Both the position numbers and the translations under genes were made by a program. From Pratylenchus scribneri (taxonomy: Eukaryota > Nematoda > Chromadorea > Rhabditida > Pratylenchidae): a DNA stretch of 64,000 nucleotides. Where the stretch lies: positions 62,001 through 126,000 of the forward strand of contig JAQSEB010000136.1 of the NCBI GenBank assembly GCA_030063045.1, written 5' to 3'. This document shows positions 10,850 through 22,891 of this stretch, one piece after another. Positions within the stretch are counted from its first letter, which is position 1. Every line of letters begins with the position of its first letter. The notes under the pieces were generated by a model. The model was not told where the DNA came from, did no database searches, and saw only the letters and a list, made by a program, of their open reading frames with translations.

Positions 10850-11406
10850 GCAACAGGTAGAGGTCTTGAGGGTTATGGAATTATTTTACTGGCCAAAAGG
10901 AAGGTGGGGAAAACGTCAATTCCATCCTCTATGGTGGCACATCAGTAGAATTTCAGATACCGTTGTATCCTTCCCGCTTAACTTCCAATCGCCTAGTTTT
11001 TTCATCAAAATGCCTAATTTAAGAAGTCACCGCTAGACAGTTGGGATAAACTTGCTAAATTAAAATTGTGTTATATATAAGCGCCAGTTCCAATTCCAAT
11101 CGACTTGCCCAATCTCTCCCATTTTCATGCCAAATTCACGTTTTTCTTAGCGACTTCTCTCCCATTCAGCTGCAACTAATCCAAAACCAGCGAATTCCAT
11201 AAACAGCGCGCGGCTGCTCTGGCCAATAAAGTAAAAAGATCAGCTGATCCCATCCCATTCTCATGTTTTTCATTCATTCTCTTCTAGAGCTGCCCAAAAC
11301 TCAGTCAGAACCAGTTTGGGCCTTTAAGCCATTCTAATCATTTATTAAAATCTTTTGCATAAAATTACCAATTACCCGACATCATATTTTTACAAAAATT
11401 CAAAAC
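10850..11406. other. Intergenic, no gene seen
   Basis: This stretch contains short open frames only. TATATAA lies at 11072-11078. No repeat or RNA gene is recognised. Confidence 0.4.
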
Positions 11407-11742
11407 TTATTCATTACATTTTTCTTGATGGACAATGGAGAAATTGTTGCTATCTGCTGGTGCTTGGCCCAAATTGCTATAGGGTATGGCATTGGCGAGT
11501 GTAGGAGTGAGGGTAATGATTATTTGGGAGGGGTTGGGAAAGGGATTTGGTTGATTGGTGGAGAAATTGTTGCTATTTAGTGTTGGGCTTGGGCCAAAAT
11601 TGTTATAAGGTGTGGCATTGGCCAATGGAGAAGTGAGGGAATAGGGATTGATGGAGGAGGGTTGGGATTTTGGTTGATTGATGGAGAAATTGTTTTCACT
11701 GGCCGCTTGGCCAAAATTGCGAAAAAGTATGACATTGGCCAA
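11407..11742 (-). CDS. Small Asn/Pro-rich ORF with three internal repeats
   Basis: An intact 111-codon frame from ATG (11742) to stop. It consists of three degenerate units of about 37-40 residues with the pattern LANAxPYxNxGxxPxxxxNNFS followed by NQP. The motif is low in charge and rich in Asn, Ser, Pro. No signal peptide or known domain is recognised. The repeat periodicity exists at DNA level (TGGCCAATGxxGAAGTG recurs), so it may be decaying minisatellite rather than a gene. It could also be one exon of a longer gene. It lies divergently about 190 bp upstream of the UDP-glycosyltransferase. Confidence 0.3.
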   Translation of the reverse strand: MANVILFRNFGQAASENNFSINQPKSQPSSINPYSLTSPLANATPYNNFGPSPTLNSNNFSTNQPNPFPNPSQIIITLTPTLANAIPYSNLGQAPADSNNFSIVHQEKCNE

Positions 11743-11931
11743 TGAGGAAGTGGCAATTGTTTACGCGCATTGCCCTTTCGCCCCTGGAAATTTGGGCAAA
11801 TAAATTTTGCCGTGGCAAATCATCAGATTTCCATTGACAGAAAGAGGTAATATTTAATCATATTGGAAGTTCCTTATTTAATCATTTTTCATTCTAAAAG
11901 GAAAAAATCGAATATTCCCCTCGAGTAAAAT

Positions 11932-14900
11932 ATGAAGACTCCACTTTCAATTATTTTATTTCTAATATTATTTATTGTCCTTTACAATTTTGGAAAATCT
12001 GCTGGCCACACTGCTGATAAGAAGGGAAAAATTTTAGTGCTTGCCGATGGACTTGGCACTCATTACAGTTTTGCGGTATTTTCCATTCATATATCTTTTT
12101 TTTCCATTGAAAAATATTAAAAATGGAGAAAAATTATAACGGTTCTCTGGTTTGACCTACACCGCAAAACGTTATAATAAATGGATAAATCTCGTCAAGA
12201 CGTATCGTTGTTTATGATTCGCTTTATGTTTAATCAATTTTGAACCAAAAACCGAAAGACGATTCTAATGATTTAATATCTTTTAATTTTGGCCAAAACC
12301 ATGACAAATTATATTCCTTACGGCGTTTCTTGATAAGATCTTATCTATTGGCTAGATGGTTTAAGTACCTAGGAAAAACTATTGAATCTAATTTTTTCAA
12401 TACTTTTTTTTTCACCATTTTCAAATTTTTTTTTCAAATTAAATTCTATTCCTATAATAATATTGTAAATATAATTTTATTTGCAGTTGAACATGGTCAA
12501 CATTTTGTCTGAAAATGGATACGATGTGGTAAGTGGGCTCAAATTCCTACCAAAATGGAATAGCTAGCAATTTCAAAAATTTTTAGCACCTTTATGCGGT
12601 CAAATATGGCCCCGAGGATTTGAAGAAACCAAAAAAGGCGAAAAATTTTGTTCAGATTCCATTCCCCCATGACAAAGAATATGAAAAATATTTTGATAAT
12701 ATGTCCGTGATAAAAGTGGTCAAGGAACTTTCTTTTTGGGGAAAGGCCCTCAATTATCATCGGCTTCAAGAATTGTTCATTCAAATGCTCAGATACAATC
12801 TTTTATCATTTTATAAAGGTATGATGATGATTAAAATATGGATGCGGATGCGGACGAAGATTAGTCTGACTGAAATGAGATACAAATCTTTTCCAGAAAA
12901 CACAAAATATGGAATGAAACATAGAATCCTTTCCAGAAAATACAAATATAATCTAAATGAAACACAAATCTTTCCGGAAAACAACCGGAATGAATTACAA
13001 AATCCTTTTCAAGAAAACATAAATCTAATCGGAATGAAACACAAAATCCTTTTCAAGAAAACACAAATCTAACCGGAATGAAACACAAATCTTTCCATAA
13101 AACACAAATCTAATCGGAATGAAATACAAAATCCTTTCCGGAAAACACAAATCTAACCGGAATGAAACACAAATCTTTCCATAAAACACAAATCTAATCG
13201 GAATGAAATACAAAATCCTTTCCGGAAAACACAAATCTAACCGGAATGTAACAAAAATCTTTCCGGAAAACACAAATTTAACGGAATGAAAAACACAAAT
13301 TTTTCCGTAAAACACAAATCTAACCTGAATGAAACACAAATCTTGCCGGAAAACACAAATTAACTGGAATAAAACACAATTCTTTCGGGAAAACACAAAT
13401 CTAACCTTATTGAAACACAAACCTTTCCGGAAAAAACTAATTTAACGGATAGAAACACGAATCTTTCCGTAAAATACAAGTCTATCCTTAATGAAAGACA
13501 AATCTACAGAAGCTATCCTTATTTAAAAATTCTTTTCCAAAATTATGTGAATCACCTATACAATATGAAATTTAGCTGTCATTGAGTATAAAGAAGGAAA
13601 TATAATTGAACAATTGAGGAATGAAAAATTCGATTTGGGCATATCCGAATTTTGCATTTCGTTTGGCGCCTTTGCCGTATTCCATAAAATTGGCCTCCAA
13701 AAATACATTGCCACATCGGCGGCACCGGCAATTCCAGCCATCGATTATCTCCTGGGACTGCCCATAAATGCTGATGTTCCAGGTGAAAATTTTTAAATAA
13801 ATTCTATGCTGCTAATTGGAACAACTATGGATTTAAATAAGGAATTAAATAAGAATTTATTATTTATGTGATGACTTTATCCGATAGTCAAAAAAATCGT
13901 CCATCGAAATTCGAATCCGCCTCGGTGCAAAAATTTGTTGACAATAATTTATATAAATTGCCAAAATTTAATTTTTTTATTAGAATAAAAATTATTTTAA
14001 TTCACTGGATTCATTTAGAATGCTTCCCAAAAAAGTAAATTAGAATTAAATTAGAATCTCGGCACGTATGGTGGCATTTTTATTTCGAAACCTACCTGGA
14101 CGAGTGATAGCTCATTCGAAAGAGCACGAAAAACTGAGTCGATCTAGGGGTGGATGAAATCCGAAAACCCCTCAGGGGCTGAGATACAGTATCTTGAATT
14201 AAGTCGCGCAAAGGAAATACGGATTGGAACTGCTCCGGTGGGCATTTCAGAGTGGACTCTTCCGTGTGCTCCGCCTCCGCGCGACCAGACGAGTGCTTGG
14301 CTCGCTGCGCTCGCCAAGCACTCGTCCAGTTCCCGCGCTTCGGCTACGCATACTCCGGAGTCCACTCTTACATTCCTCCGCAGTTCCAACACATTCCAGC
14401 GAGACGAAAATGGTCATAACTTTTTTATTTTTGATTTTTATGCAAAACTGATGGCAGATTCGAGCTTCTCTCATCGAGACGCGTCGTTTGAGCTATAATT
14501 TAACCGAAAAAAAATTCAAAAAATTTTTTCGATTTCAACCCATAGGGGGGACCAAGCACTTTTTCAAATTCCGGCATACTGTATCTCAGCCCTTGAGGGG
14601 TTTTCGGATTTCATCCACCCCTAGATCGACTCAGTTTTTCGAGCTCTTTCGAATGAGCTATCACTCGTCCAGGTAGGTTTCGAAATAAAAATGCCATGAT
14701 ATTTAACCAGATCCTTAAATTAAAATGATTAATAAACATTAATAAATTACAATAAGATTGTCAACAATTTAATATAAAATTTGATCTCTAATTTTTGCAT
14801 TCCTTGCTCTGCTTAAGGGCTAATCAACGAATTTGTCACTTAAAATTATTTCCAATTTATTCGGGACAATGCGATAAATATTGAGGCTTCTAATATTTAT

Positions 14901-17900
14901 ATAGAGTTTATAATTTATGGCTTAAAATTAGGGCTTGGTTTTAGGCTTACGGTTAGCTCCTGGAGCAAAAGAATCTTAAAAAAGCCTGATTTTGGCAGTT
15001 ATCTAACCGTAAAAAATGATTTTTTAAACAAAATGTTTAGACAAATTTTTTTTTACAAATTATTTGCATCCTTGTGTGTTTGGCTTTTATAATAATTATA
15101 TTTTTTTTTAAATTAGATTATGTCACTGCAAAACCTGGTGATGGTAACAATGATTCGAGGATACGCACACCCAATTCGAAACGGCGCATTGCAAACATTG
15201 ATGAGTATAAGAAGGCCATACCGGAATATGCGAAACTATTCACCAGCGAATATAAAACCATCTACGACTTCATTACCGAACGCAAATCAAATAAGGAAGA
15301 GTCCAAAGATGATGAAGGATTGCCACCGCTTGACCAACTTTTGCGCAAAGCTCGCTACTTTCTCATCAACCAACATCCATTGGCCCGATTTCCATTTATT
15401 ACTGACCAACAGCAGATGGATCGCGTCAAATTCATTGGTGGCCTAGATGTAGAGGCAGTGGGCCAAATTGGTCAAAAATTTGGTAAAAAACGTGGGAAGA
15501 AAGTGGAATTGGGAAAGGAATACGAGTGGCTTAGAAAGGTGTTTTAAATAAATTAAAAATATAAATTAAAAATTTGAAAATTATAGCAAAAAAAAAACTA
15601 AAATTGATAAAAAAAAATATTTCTTTTATCTTTTTCATCTTTTTATCATATATTTTTGAAGTAAAATATCTAAAAGTCACAATTTTAAATTATCTTATTA
15701 CCTATATTAAAAGCCCAATCTTTAGTAGAAGCCTATCCTCTGATAAAATCACAATCTAGAGAAACCCTGAAAAAATAAAAAAAAAAAACTCTTTAAAATT
15801 AGCCCACCTCTGTGAAATTTTTTGTTAAAATAGATCTATGAATAAAATTAAGCTGAAAATAGCAAAATTCTCATCAAATATATTGGAAAGTACTCCTTTG
15901 AGAGCTCTCCGAAAAATGCGCGCACTCTCTAATAGAATCCCACCATAGAGAGGCTCTTAAAAATAGAAGCCAAAGACTTCTAATAGAGGATTTACGGTAA
16001 TTATTGTACGGTAGTTATAATAGAAAATATCAAATAATTCACCAAAATTCCAATTTGTTCAAAACTTTCAGGAAAAATGCGTGGTCGTATTCAGCCTTGG
16101 CACAATGGTACAATATGATGGTTTCACTCAAGAGTATGCGTCGGCCATGATCGATGCAATGTCCAAGCATAAAGAATGCCAATTTTTGGTCCGAATCAGC
16201 GAACAAATTGCGGAAATGATTGAACAATCGGACAAAAAACATTTGGTTATTGATATAAAAAAGAAGTCGGAAACTCCAAAGGCCAAAAATCAAAATCACC
16301 CGAATATTATGCTAGTAAAGGACAGCCAACGCATTCCACAGCAACAAATATTGGGTAATTACAACAATCGGATGCAAATTATTTATGTTTAACCTTTAGT
16401 TCCAGTGTCGGAAATTCCGGCCTTTTGGGGGGGTCCGATTCCCAACTAAATAATGAGTTTCTTTTAGATTAAGTTAAAAATGAGTTCCGGGTTCTTATCG
16501 TCTCCGGTTTCGGTAAAAATATGAGGGTCGGTTGTTCCGATAAAAAAATCGAACATATTTTGATTTTATTAAAAGTTCCTTTTTTCTTTAAAAAAATGAG
16601 TTCCTTTCAGTTTTATTTTCAGTAAAAAATTGAATACGGTCAAAAAATACTGGGAAACATTACTGCATCTGCATATTTTTATACTTTCTTTCCATAATAT
16701 TCATATGAAAATTTTTAGCACTACCCAATATTCGTGGGTTCATTCATCATTGTGGTCAGAACACTTTAAATGAGGTAAGTTCTAATTTATAATTGACACT
16801 GATGAGAACCTATCTGTGTACTCCCGAAATAGCGCTTAAAATTACATATTTTTCACAGGTCATTTACGCGGGTGTTCCATTCATCTGCATTCCCTTCTTT
16901 GGCGACCAATTCTACAACATTGCCGTCGGCGAATTTATTGGCAGTGGAATTTGGGTTGAACATCCAAAATTCGAGGAAAAATTTCCGGAGGCATTGGATT
17001 TGTTGTTGAAGAATGTGAATGCGAAGGGAGTAGGGGGATTTATGGAAAAAGTTGGCAGAATGACGTCAAAATTATTGTCGAAGGGAAGAGCAAAAGTGCA
17101 GCAGCAGGGTGGAGTCATGGAAAACGGGTAAAAATTTAAAATATTATTGAGTAATAGAATTAATATTAGAAGGAAAAAAATTATAAATTATGAAAAATTG
17201 GTCAATCGGAAACGGAAAATTTACAATTACTATGATTTCTTTTTTGAAATTGTAAGTCGGTGTACCTTTGAAAAATGTACCGTTTTTATTAAACAATATA
17301 TATGATATAGAATATTTTGGAAATTGATAAAATTTTAGCATAAAAATGGTCCAACTAGGAAATAAATAGAATAAAAATTATTGATACTTACGTATTATCT
17401 GTGCTGCGGAGATTTTATTTTATTGTAAATTGTTTTTTAAGTTTATTATTCTATTACTCATATTTGATTGTAAATAAACAATGAAAAAACATGATTTTAA
17501 AGTTGAAAAATTTTGGGGATAACTTATTCTATTTTTCTTTTTTTGGGGGGGGGGGGGGAGAATCTCTGCAAACATAATCCAAATGAGGTAGCATAAAATT
17601 TTAAACCAAAGATTCCCTACAAGTAGGGTAAAATCAGACCCTAAAAAAGGCAGTATTAAATTAGAGCCAAATGTGGCCTTGGGATAGAACATTTTAGTCT
17701 AAATCCAATTTTATGAATGAAAGACGAAACCAAAATACTGATCGATTCCGGTTAAAAACGATCTTGAGAAATCCTATTAAATAACGATCATATTTCAGCA
17801 AAAATTATGCGAAAGTGGCCAAGGAATTGGCTTTGGTCATTCATAAAAAGCACCAAAAACAAATGGATCAATTTTTGGAAATTATTGGCAAAGCGATGGC

Positions 17901-18042
17901 AGAGCAAGTCAATGCCAAAACTGAGCCAATATTTCATATGGTTGGGCCTAAGATGGTGAAAGTGGATGAGGGGACACACATTCCAACATTTGCTGAAGTT
18001 TTACAAAAAGCGGCGGTGGCCGGTGGGAAAAAGAAGCATTGA
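11932..18042 (+). CDS. UDP-glycosyltransferase (UDPGT family), nine exons, without C-terminal membrane anchor
   Basis: Exons 11932-12075, 12487-12528, 12587-12818, 13576-13782, 15117-15538, 16072-16354, 16719-16774, 16859-17127 and 17799-18042 join in phase to 632 residues. Residues 4-24 form a signal peptide, followed by KGKILVLADGLGTHYSF, whose His44 fits the catalytic-base position of the family. The donor-binding half has VVVFSLGTMV (exon 6) and FIHHCGQNTLNE-VIYAGVP (residues 451-469) then PFFGDQFYNIAV with Asp478-Gln479, the UDP-sugar contact pair. Such enzymes transfer sugar from UDP-sugars to small lipophilic molecules in the ER lumen. Usual family members end with a membrane helix and dilysine tail; here the C-terminus is a polar, Lys-rich segment ending GGKKKH with no hydrophobic stretch, so a soluble luminal or secreted enzyme is inferred. 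Length exceeds the usual 520-530 residues, partly through a basic insertion at the start of exon 5. The enzyme looks intact. Confidence 0.88.
12120..12425. repeat. Fold-back element FB1 in UGT intron 1
   Basis: Decayed arms: AAATCTCGTCAAGACGTATCG near 12186 and GCGTTTCTTGATAAGATCTTA near 12323, with the AACCAAAAACCG and GGCCAAAACCATGACAAATTA parts of the family. Confidence 0.6.
12860..13520. repeat. Minisatellite of about 41 bp in UGT intron 3
   Basis: Alternating half-units AAACACAAATCTAACCGGAATG and AAACACAAATCTTTCCGGAA repeat about 14 times with drift. The CTAACCGGAA / CTTTCCGGAA alternation recurs in the otherwise unlinked minisatellite at 60.8-61.15 kb. Confidence 0.85.
14060..14700. 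mobile_element. Large fold-back element with GC-rich core (copy B, inverted) in UGT intron 4
   Basis: Arms of at least 130 bp: GGTGGCATTTTTATTTCGAAAC, CTACCTGGACGAGTGATAGC, CTGAGTCGATCTAGGGGTGG, ATCCGAAAACCCCTCAGGGG, AGATACAGTAT, with the reverse at about 14570-14695. The core at about 14210-14420 is the reverse complement of the core of copy A at 10.2-10.4 kb. It contains no frame resembling a transposase. Confidence 0.85.
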
Positions 18043-18059
18043 AGATGGGGACAAAACAA

Positions 18060-18310
18060 ATTTTTAATGGGAAATATTTAAAATGTCGAAAAAATCTTTG
18101 TATCGAAAAATTAACTTTTTACAAAACTTGGCCATAATTAGATGGGTTTAGGTTTAGAGCCAAATATGATTTAGGACGAGAGTTAGATTAGATATGAATA
18201 ATCTTAATGACGTCTGCTTTGGCCAAGTTATATTGCCTAATTATTTCTGGAAACGAAAATTTTTTCGATATTTTCGACATTTTTTCATCAAATTAAAACA
18301 CCTTTAGAAG
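18060..18310. repeat. Weak fold-back repeat with AACTTGGCC arms
   Basis: Inverted segments around AAAACTTGGCCATAATTA (18123-18140) and GGCCAAGTTATATTGCC (18220-18236), flanked by TCGAAAAA / TTTTTCGA ends. This resembles the element at 985-1195. Confidence 0.45.
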
Positions 18311-18555
18311 TGTTATTAATTTCGGAGCTTAAAATTATTCATTTCTCTGGTTCTTTTCTATGCCATTTGGTCAATCTAATGCATCTAATTATTGTTATTC
18401 CGTTTTATTCCACTTTATTTTCGTTCCTATTCCTATCGGAAGAAGAAGAACACTTTTCTATAAACTTTTTTTCATTTATATTTTCCGAATATGAAATATA
18501 TTTATAAAGGCATTAGCAAAAATTTATTTAAAAAAATGCTTCTTCAAATTGTTGT

Positions 18556-20884
18556 TTAAGTTTGCGGTACAACAACAATTGTTCCTTTTTTGAATGGAGC
18601 AATCAACGCATCTCGATATGGTCGAAAAGTCCAAAGACTGGCCAAAGGATTGAAAATTGGCAGCCAACTATTTAGCAAATAAACGAAAAATCCCTCGTTG
18701 AAATTCGTCACTTTTATAAACATTGAAGTAATTATAAAAAGACCAAAAAAGGTTTGCAAAATAAGTGGAAAACCGGCCTGAAATTAATTCAAAATTATTA
18801 TTTGAAGTTATTAATTAATTTAGCTCTTTACATATTTACTGAAAATAAAGGAAATGTATTTTTGAGAGAAACTCAAAACCTATTATTTCAACAAAAAAAC
18901 ACAATTTTTTTATATTTTTTTAGAATAAAATATTATATGTGTTGTAGCCGAATTAGAATTTAGCCGTTTCTGAAACGGCTAGCCTAATTAGAAATAACGA
19001 ATTATAAAATGGCATTTAAAATCAGAACGTTGGCAATTCGAATCAGAACAATGAGAAATCGAATCAGAATAGGCCTAATTAAAATCAGAACTATCAAATT
19101 ATTATCATAATTAATATAACAACAGTCAGAATTATTTTCAGAATAATCAGAACTAATATCATTAAATTCTGATTTTTAAAATCTTATTTCTTGTAGTTCA
19201 GATTATATTCTGATATTAATTCAGACTATTCTGATATTAATTCTGATTGATCTGATATTAATTCAGCCATTACTGCTTTTATTCTAGGCCATCTGATTTT
19301 ATACTGGCCCATTCAGATTTGTTTTCACCTGTTCTAATATTATTCCCATTGTTCTGATTTTAAATTCCATTTTCTAATTCTAATTCGGCTAGCCGATTTG
19401 TTTGTTTTTAATTCGTCTAGCCGTTTCAGTAACGGCTAAATTTCTAATTCGACTATATTATTAATTTTTATTTTATTGAACTCACAATAATGATCAAGCT
19501 TTTTGTCAGTTGTTTATTCAGCTCCTTCAACCGTTCATTCATTGCATTGGCGGCCACATATTTGACCATTTGTTGACCACAAAAAATAATAATTGAATAG
19601 CATAGAAAATAGCATAATATAACGGATAACATAACAATATATGTTGGAAATTCCTGAATTATTTATATTAAAAATTTTAAATTTATGCCGTACATTCAAT
19701 TCATATGCTGCAAATGTGATATTCTCGTTGAAATCTATGCAAATGTTAGAAAAATCCTTAGAATTATTCAACAATGGCCTTTTAATTATAAAATGGCCGT
19801 CAAATGCCATTAAGGCTGAACAAATTAAAGGTACAGTAAGGAAGAGCAAATATCGACATATCGTTATTTTCATGCTTCTAATAAATATATTATTAAAAAT
19901 ATAGATACCAATGTAGATTAGAGGATGAGTAGGAAAAAGTAAAAGGTGCCCTCTCCCATTTCCTTCCTTCCTAACAACCCATAGGGATTAGGGAGACACT
20001 CTTTACTTTTTCCTACTCATCCTCTAAACTACAAAAGCAACAAAACCTAATGAGGCTTTTTGAAAATTTTTTTCCAAGTCTCGCTGGAATGTGTTGGAAC
20101 TGCGGAGGAATGTAAGAATGGACTCCGGAGTGTGCGTAGCCGTAGCGGCCACCCGGACGAGATTATCAAGCGAAGCGAGCGTAGTGAGATAAGGCTTGTC
20201 TGGGCCGCGCGGAGGCGGAGCACACGGAGGAGTCCCTTCTGAAATGCTCACCGGAGCAGTTCCAATTCTTAATTTCTTTGGGCGAATGAAATTTTTTATT
20301 TTGCATTGTTGTGTGAATTCAATAGCAGATTTGGGCTTCTCTCATCGAGATGCGTCATATGGTATATATGATTCTATAAAATTTTTCAAAAAGCCCCAAT
20401 CTGGGGATAGCGTCCAAAATTTAGTACCGATTTAAGACCAAATAACGATAAACAAATTGAACGGAAATGGCGAATACATCCAATTGGAATAAAAAATGAT
20501 ATAATAATTGCAAATACCACAAATGTATTGGATCGCTGAAAAATGAGCGGAATAAACCGCCGAATTGGATCAAATAGCCATCAAAGATGATAAAAGCATT
20601 GATTCCTTTCGGATCAAAGAATGTTGGGTACTATAACGGAAATATATTTTATATTATTTACATATTCAATCAATTAATATTAAAAATGCAAATCTGACTG
20701 GCATTGCAATGCAGAAGACAATCAAAAGGAGAATGTCCAGAATGCATGTTTGCAACAGAACCCGACTATGGGGCCACATTTCTTTTGGTGTTCGATGAAG
20801 GATAAGCCAAAGAAGAGTGAAATTCAATAAACATCCCAATGGTGGAATTAGCAGAGAATTTGCAGGGATAATTGAATTCATCAT
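18556..20884 (-). CDS. Serpentine chemoreceptor (nematode 7TM GPCR, Srd/Str-like), five exons
   Basis: Exons on the minus strand: 20884-20699, 20630-20428, 19877-19694, 19653-19486 and 18777-18556; phases agree and the product is 320 residues. Seven hydrophobic segments are present. Hallmarks are LILHRTPKEM and HSRVLLQTCILDILLLIVFC after helix 1, VQFVYRYLVLNR (residues 119-130) at the end of helix 3, MNERLKELNKQLTKSLIII before helix 6, and LPIFNPLASLWTFRPYRDAL after helix 7. These fit the Str superfamily, class d most closely. Such receptors sit in sensory cilia and sense chemicals; the ligand is unknown. Intron 4 (700 bp) holds a fold-back element, and intron 2 (550 bp) holds a GC-rich core element. 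The first intron (68 bp) uses a weak donor GTCAGA. The frame is intact. Exact class assignment is less sure than the superfamily. Confidence 0.83.
18945..19455. mobile_element. Fold-back element with TAGCCG ends in chemoreceptor intron 4
   Basis: The terminal inverted repeats are about 40 bp: TAGCCGAATTAGAATTTAGC then CGTTTCTGAAACGGCTAG on the left, and the reverse at 19390-19455. The interior is a run of TCAGAA / TTCTGATATTAA repeats in inverted orientation around a centre near 19150. There is no coding frame. Confidence 0.75.
19916..20035. repeat. Short hairpin element with AGAGGATGAGTAGG arms
   Basis: AGAGGATGAGTAGGAAAAAG (19919-19938) is repeated in inverted form as CTTTTTCCTACTCATCCTCT at about 20007-20026. 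It lies in chemoreceptor intron 2, directly beside the GC-core element. Confidence 0.65.
20040..20410. mobile_element. GC-rich core fold-back element (copy C) in chemoreceptor intron 2
   Basis: The core (about 20077-20270) matches copy A: TCTCGCTGGAATGTGTTGG, GCGGAGGCGGAGCACACGGA, CACCGGAGCAGTTCCAAT. It lies between short arms AATGAGGCTTTTTGAAAATT (about 20050) and AATTTTTCAAAAAGCCCCAA (about 20380). The arms differ from those of copies A and B. Confidence 0.75.
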
Positions 20885-22055
20885 TTTAATATAAAATTCA
20901 TTGGCTTAAAATTGTCAAAATAATAATGATAATGGGTAACTAATGCAGTATATTTAAAAATATTTTTAAAATAAAATGCACTTTGAAGACTAACATAAGA
21001 AAAATGCATCATATTTTTATATTTATGCAATTTAAAATTTATTTAAAATATTTAAAACAAAAATTCTAAATCTTCAAATATTATAAAAGTATCAATTAAT
21101 TTTGTATTTAAAAAGGTCATTTTATGTTACTTTTGTTGATATAACATAAAATTAAATATTCATGAAAAAATTTTCAGCCATCAAATTATAGAGGTCTGGA
21201 CATATTTTTATTGTTAGATAGAAAAGTGAATTTTTTGAATGTTAATGCGCCCAATTCTATTTAATAATTAAATATGAGGAGCAGCTGGAAATTCTAATAA
21301 ATTTTTTGAAATAATTACAATTAAGTTTTAATATTCGTCGTACGCACGAAATTAAAAGTAAAATTTAACAAATATGTCGGTAGATGGGTATTTAGGGATT
21401 AGGGAATGAATTAAGGCAATTCCTAAACTCGTTATTCCTCTTCTTTTCAAACAAGAAAAGCAAATTAAATAATTTGATCACGAATGAAAAATATTTAGCG
21501 AATCAAAATAAAATGGAAAAAGCTCGCAATTTAATTTGTGAATTGTGGTTTGTGGGACAGGAATAATAAGTGGGAGCCAATTGAAGTGAAGAATTAGGGA
21601 AAAATCCAGGGTTTAAATAGGGCCAGAAATGGGACTTATTTTGGACAATAACATTCCAAAATGGGCGTGTTTTTGTGTCAATAGGCTTATTTGGAAAACA
21701 TTCCAGAAAGATTGATCACAAAAACACAAATAGATTGGAAAATGTGTGAGTCGTCAATTGGGTCGAGAAATGGGGAAATAAATTCCAATCCAAGAAAGGA
21801 AGAAAAAATGAGGGAAACAAATTCTAGGTCTGGCGGGAAAGGAAAATAAAGATCGTTTTCCACGACAAAATATTGTAAATTCATTCAATAATATACTACT
21901 ATCAATTTTTATGTCATTACAAAAATTGAAATGCATATTTGTGATCATTAAAGTTAATTTGGCAGAATTGTGAATAATTCTTACATTGCAATAAATGACC
22001 ATTATTTCAAAATTGTAAATTTAATTTGAACTTGAGGCAAAATTATTTCATTTAG
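20885..22055. other. Upstream region of the chemoreceptor, no gene seen
   Basis: AT-rich intergenic DNA between the chemoreceptor start and the 34-bp minisatellite. No promoter motif can be named with confidence and no repeat is evident. Confidence 0.4.
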
Positions 22056-22891
22056 ATCTTAATAAAGGCGGACAGCATGTTTGGAAAAGGATGAAATAAA
22101 GGCGGACAGAATGTTTGGAAAAGGATGAAATAAAGGCGGACAGCATGTTTGGAAAAGGATGAAATAAAGGCGGACAGCATGTTTGGAAAAGGATGAAATA
22201 AAGACGGACAGCATGTTTGGAAAAGGATGAAATAAAGGCGGACAGCATGTTTGGAAAAGGATGAAATAAAGGCGGACAGCATGTTTGGAAAAGGATGAAA
22301 TAAAGGCGGACAGCATGTTTCGAAAAGGATGAAATAAAGGCGGACAGCATGTTTGGAAAAGGATGAAATAAAGGCGGACAGCATGTTTGGAAAAGGATGA
22401 AATAAAGGCGGACAGCATGTTTGGAAAAGGATGAAATAAAGGCGGACAGCATATTTCGAAAAAGGATGAAATTCAGGCGGATAGCATCTTTGGAAAAGGA
22501 TGAAATAAAGGCGGACAGCATGTTTGAAAAAGGATGAAATAAAGGCGGAGAGCATGTTTGAAAAAGGATGAAATAAAGGCAGACAGCATGTTTGAAAAAG
22601 GATGAAATAAAGGCGGACAGCATATTTCGAAAAAGGATGAAATAAAGGCAGACAGCATGTTTGAAAAAGGATGAAATAAAGGCGGACAGCATATTTCGAA
22701 AAAGGATGAAATTCAGGCGGATAGCATCTTTGGAAAAGGATGAAATAAAGGCGGACAGCATGTTTCGAAAAGGATGAAATAAAGGCGGACAGCATGTTTG
22801 GAAAAGGATGAAATAAAGGCGGACAGCATGTTTCGAAAAGGATGAAATAAAGGCGGACAGCATGTTTGGAAAAGGATGAAATAAAGGCGGA
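22056..22891. repeat. 34-bp minisatellite, left part (about 24 copies)
   Basis: The unit is GGATGAAATAAAGGCGGACA-GCATGTTTGGAAAA with variants (GTTTCG, GTTTGA, GCATCTTT, ATTCAGGCGGATAGC). Because 34 is not a multiple of 3, long frames of up to about 280 codons stay open on the minus strand in two frames, reading the same rotated peptide; they are judged to be by-products. The array resumes at 24108 after an insertion. Confidence 0.95.

Noticed and set aside
13025..13420. 131-codon minus-strand frame in UGT intron 3
   Set aside because: It lies wholly within the CTTTCCGGAA minisatellite and repeats the array unit.
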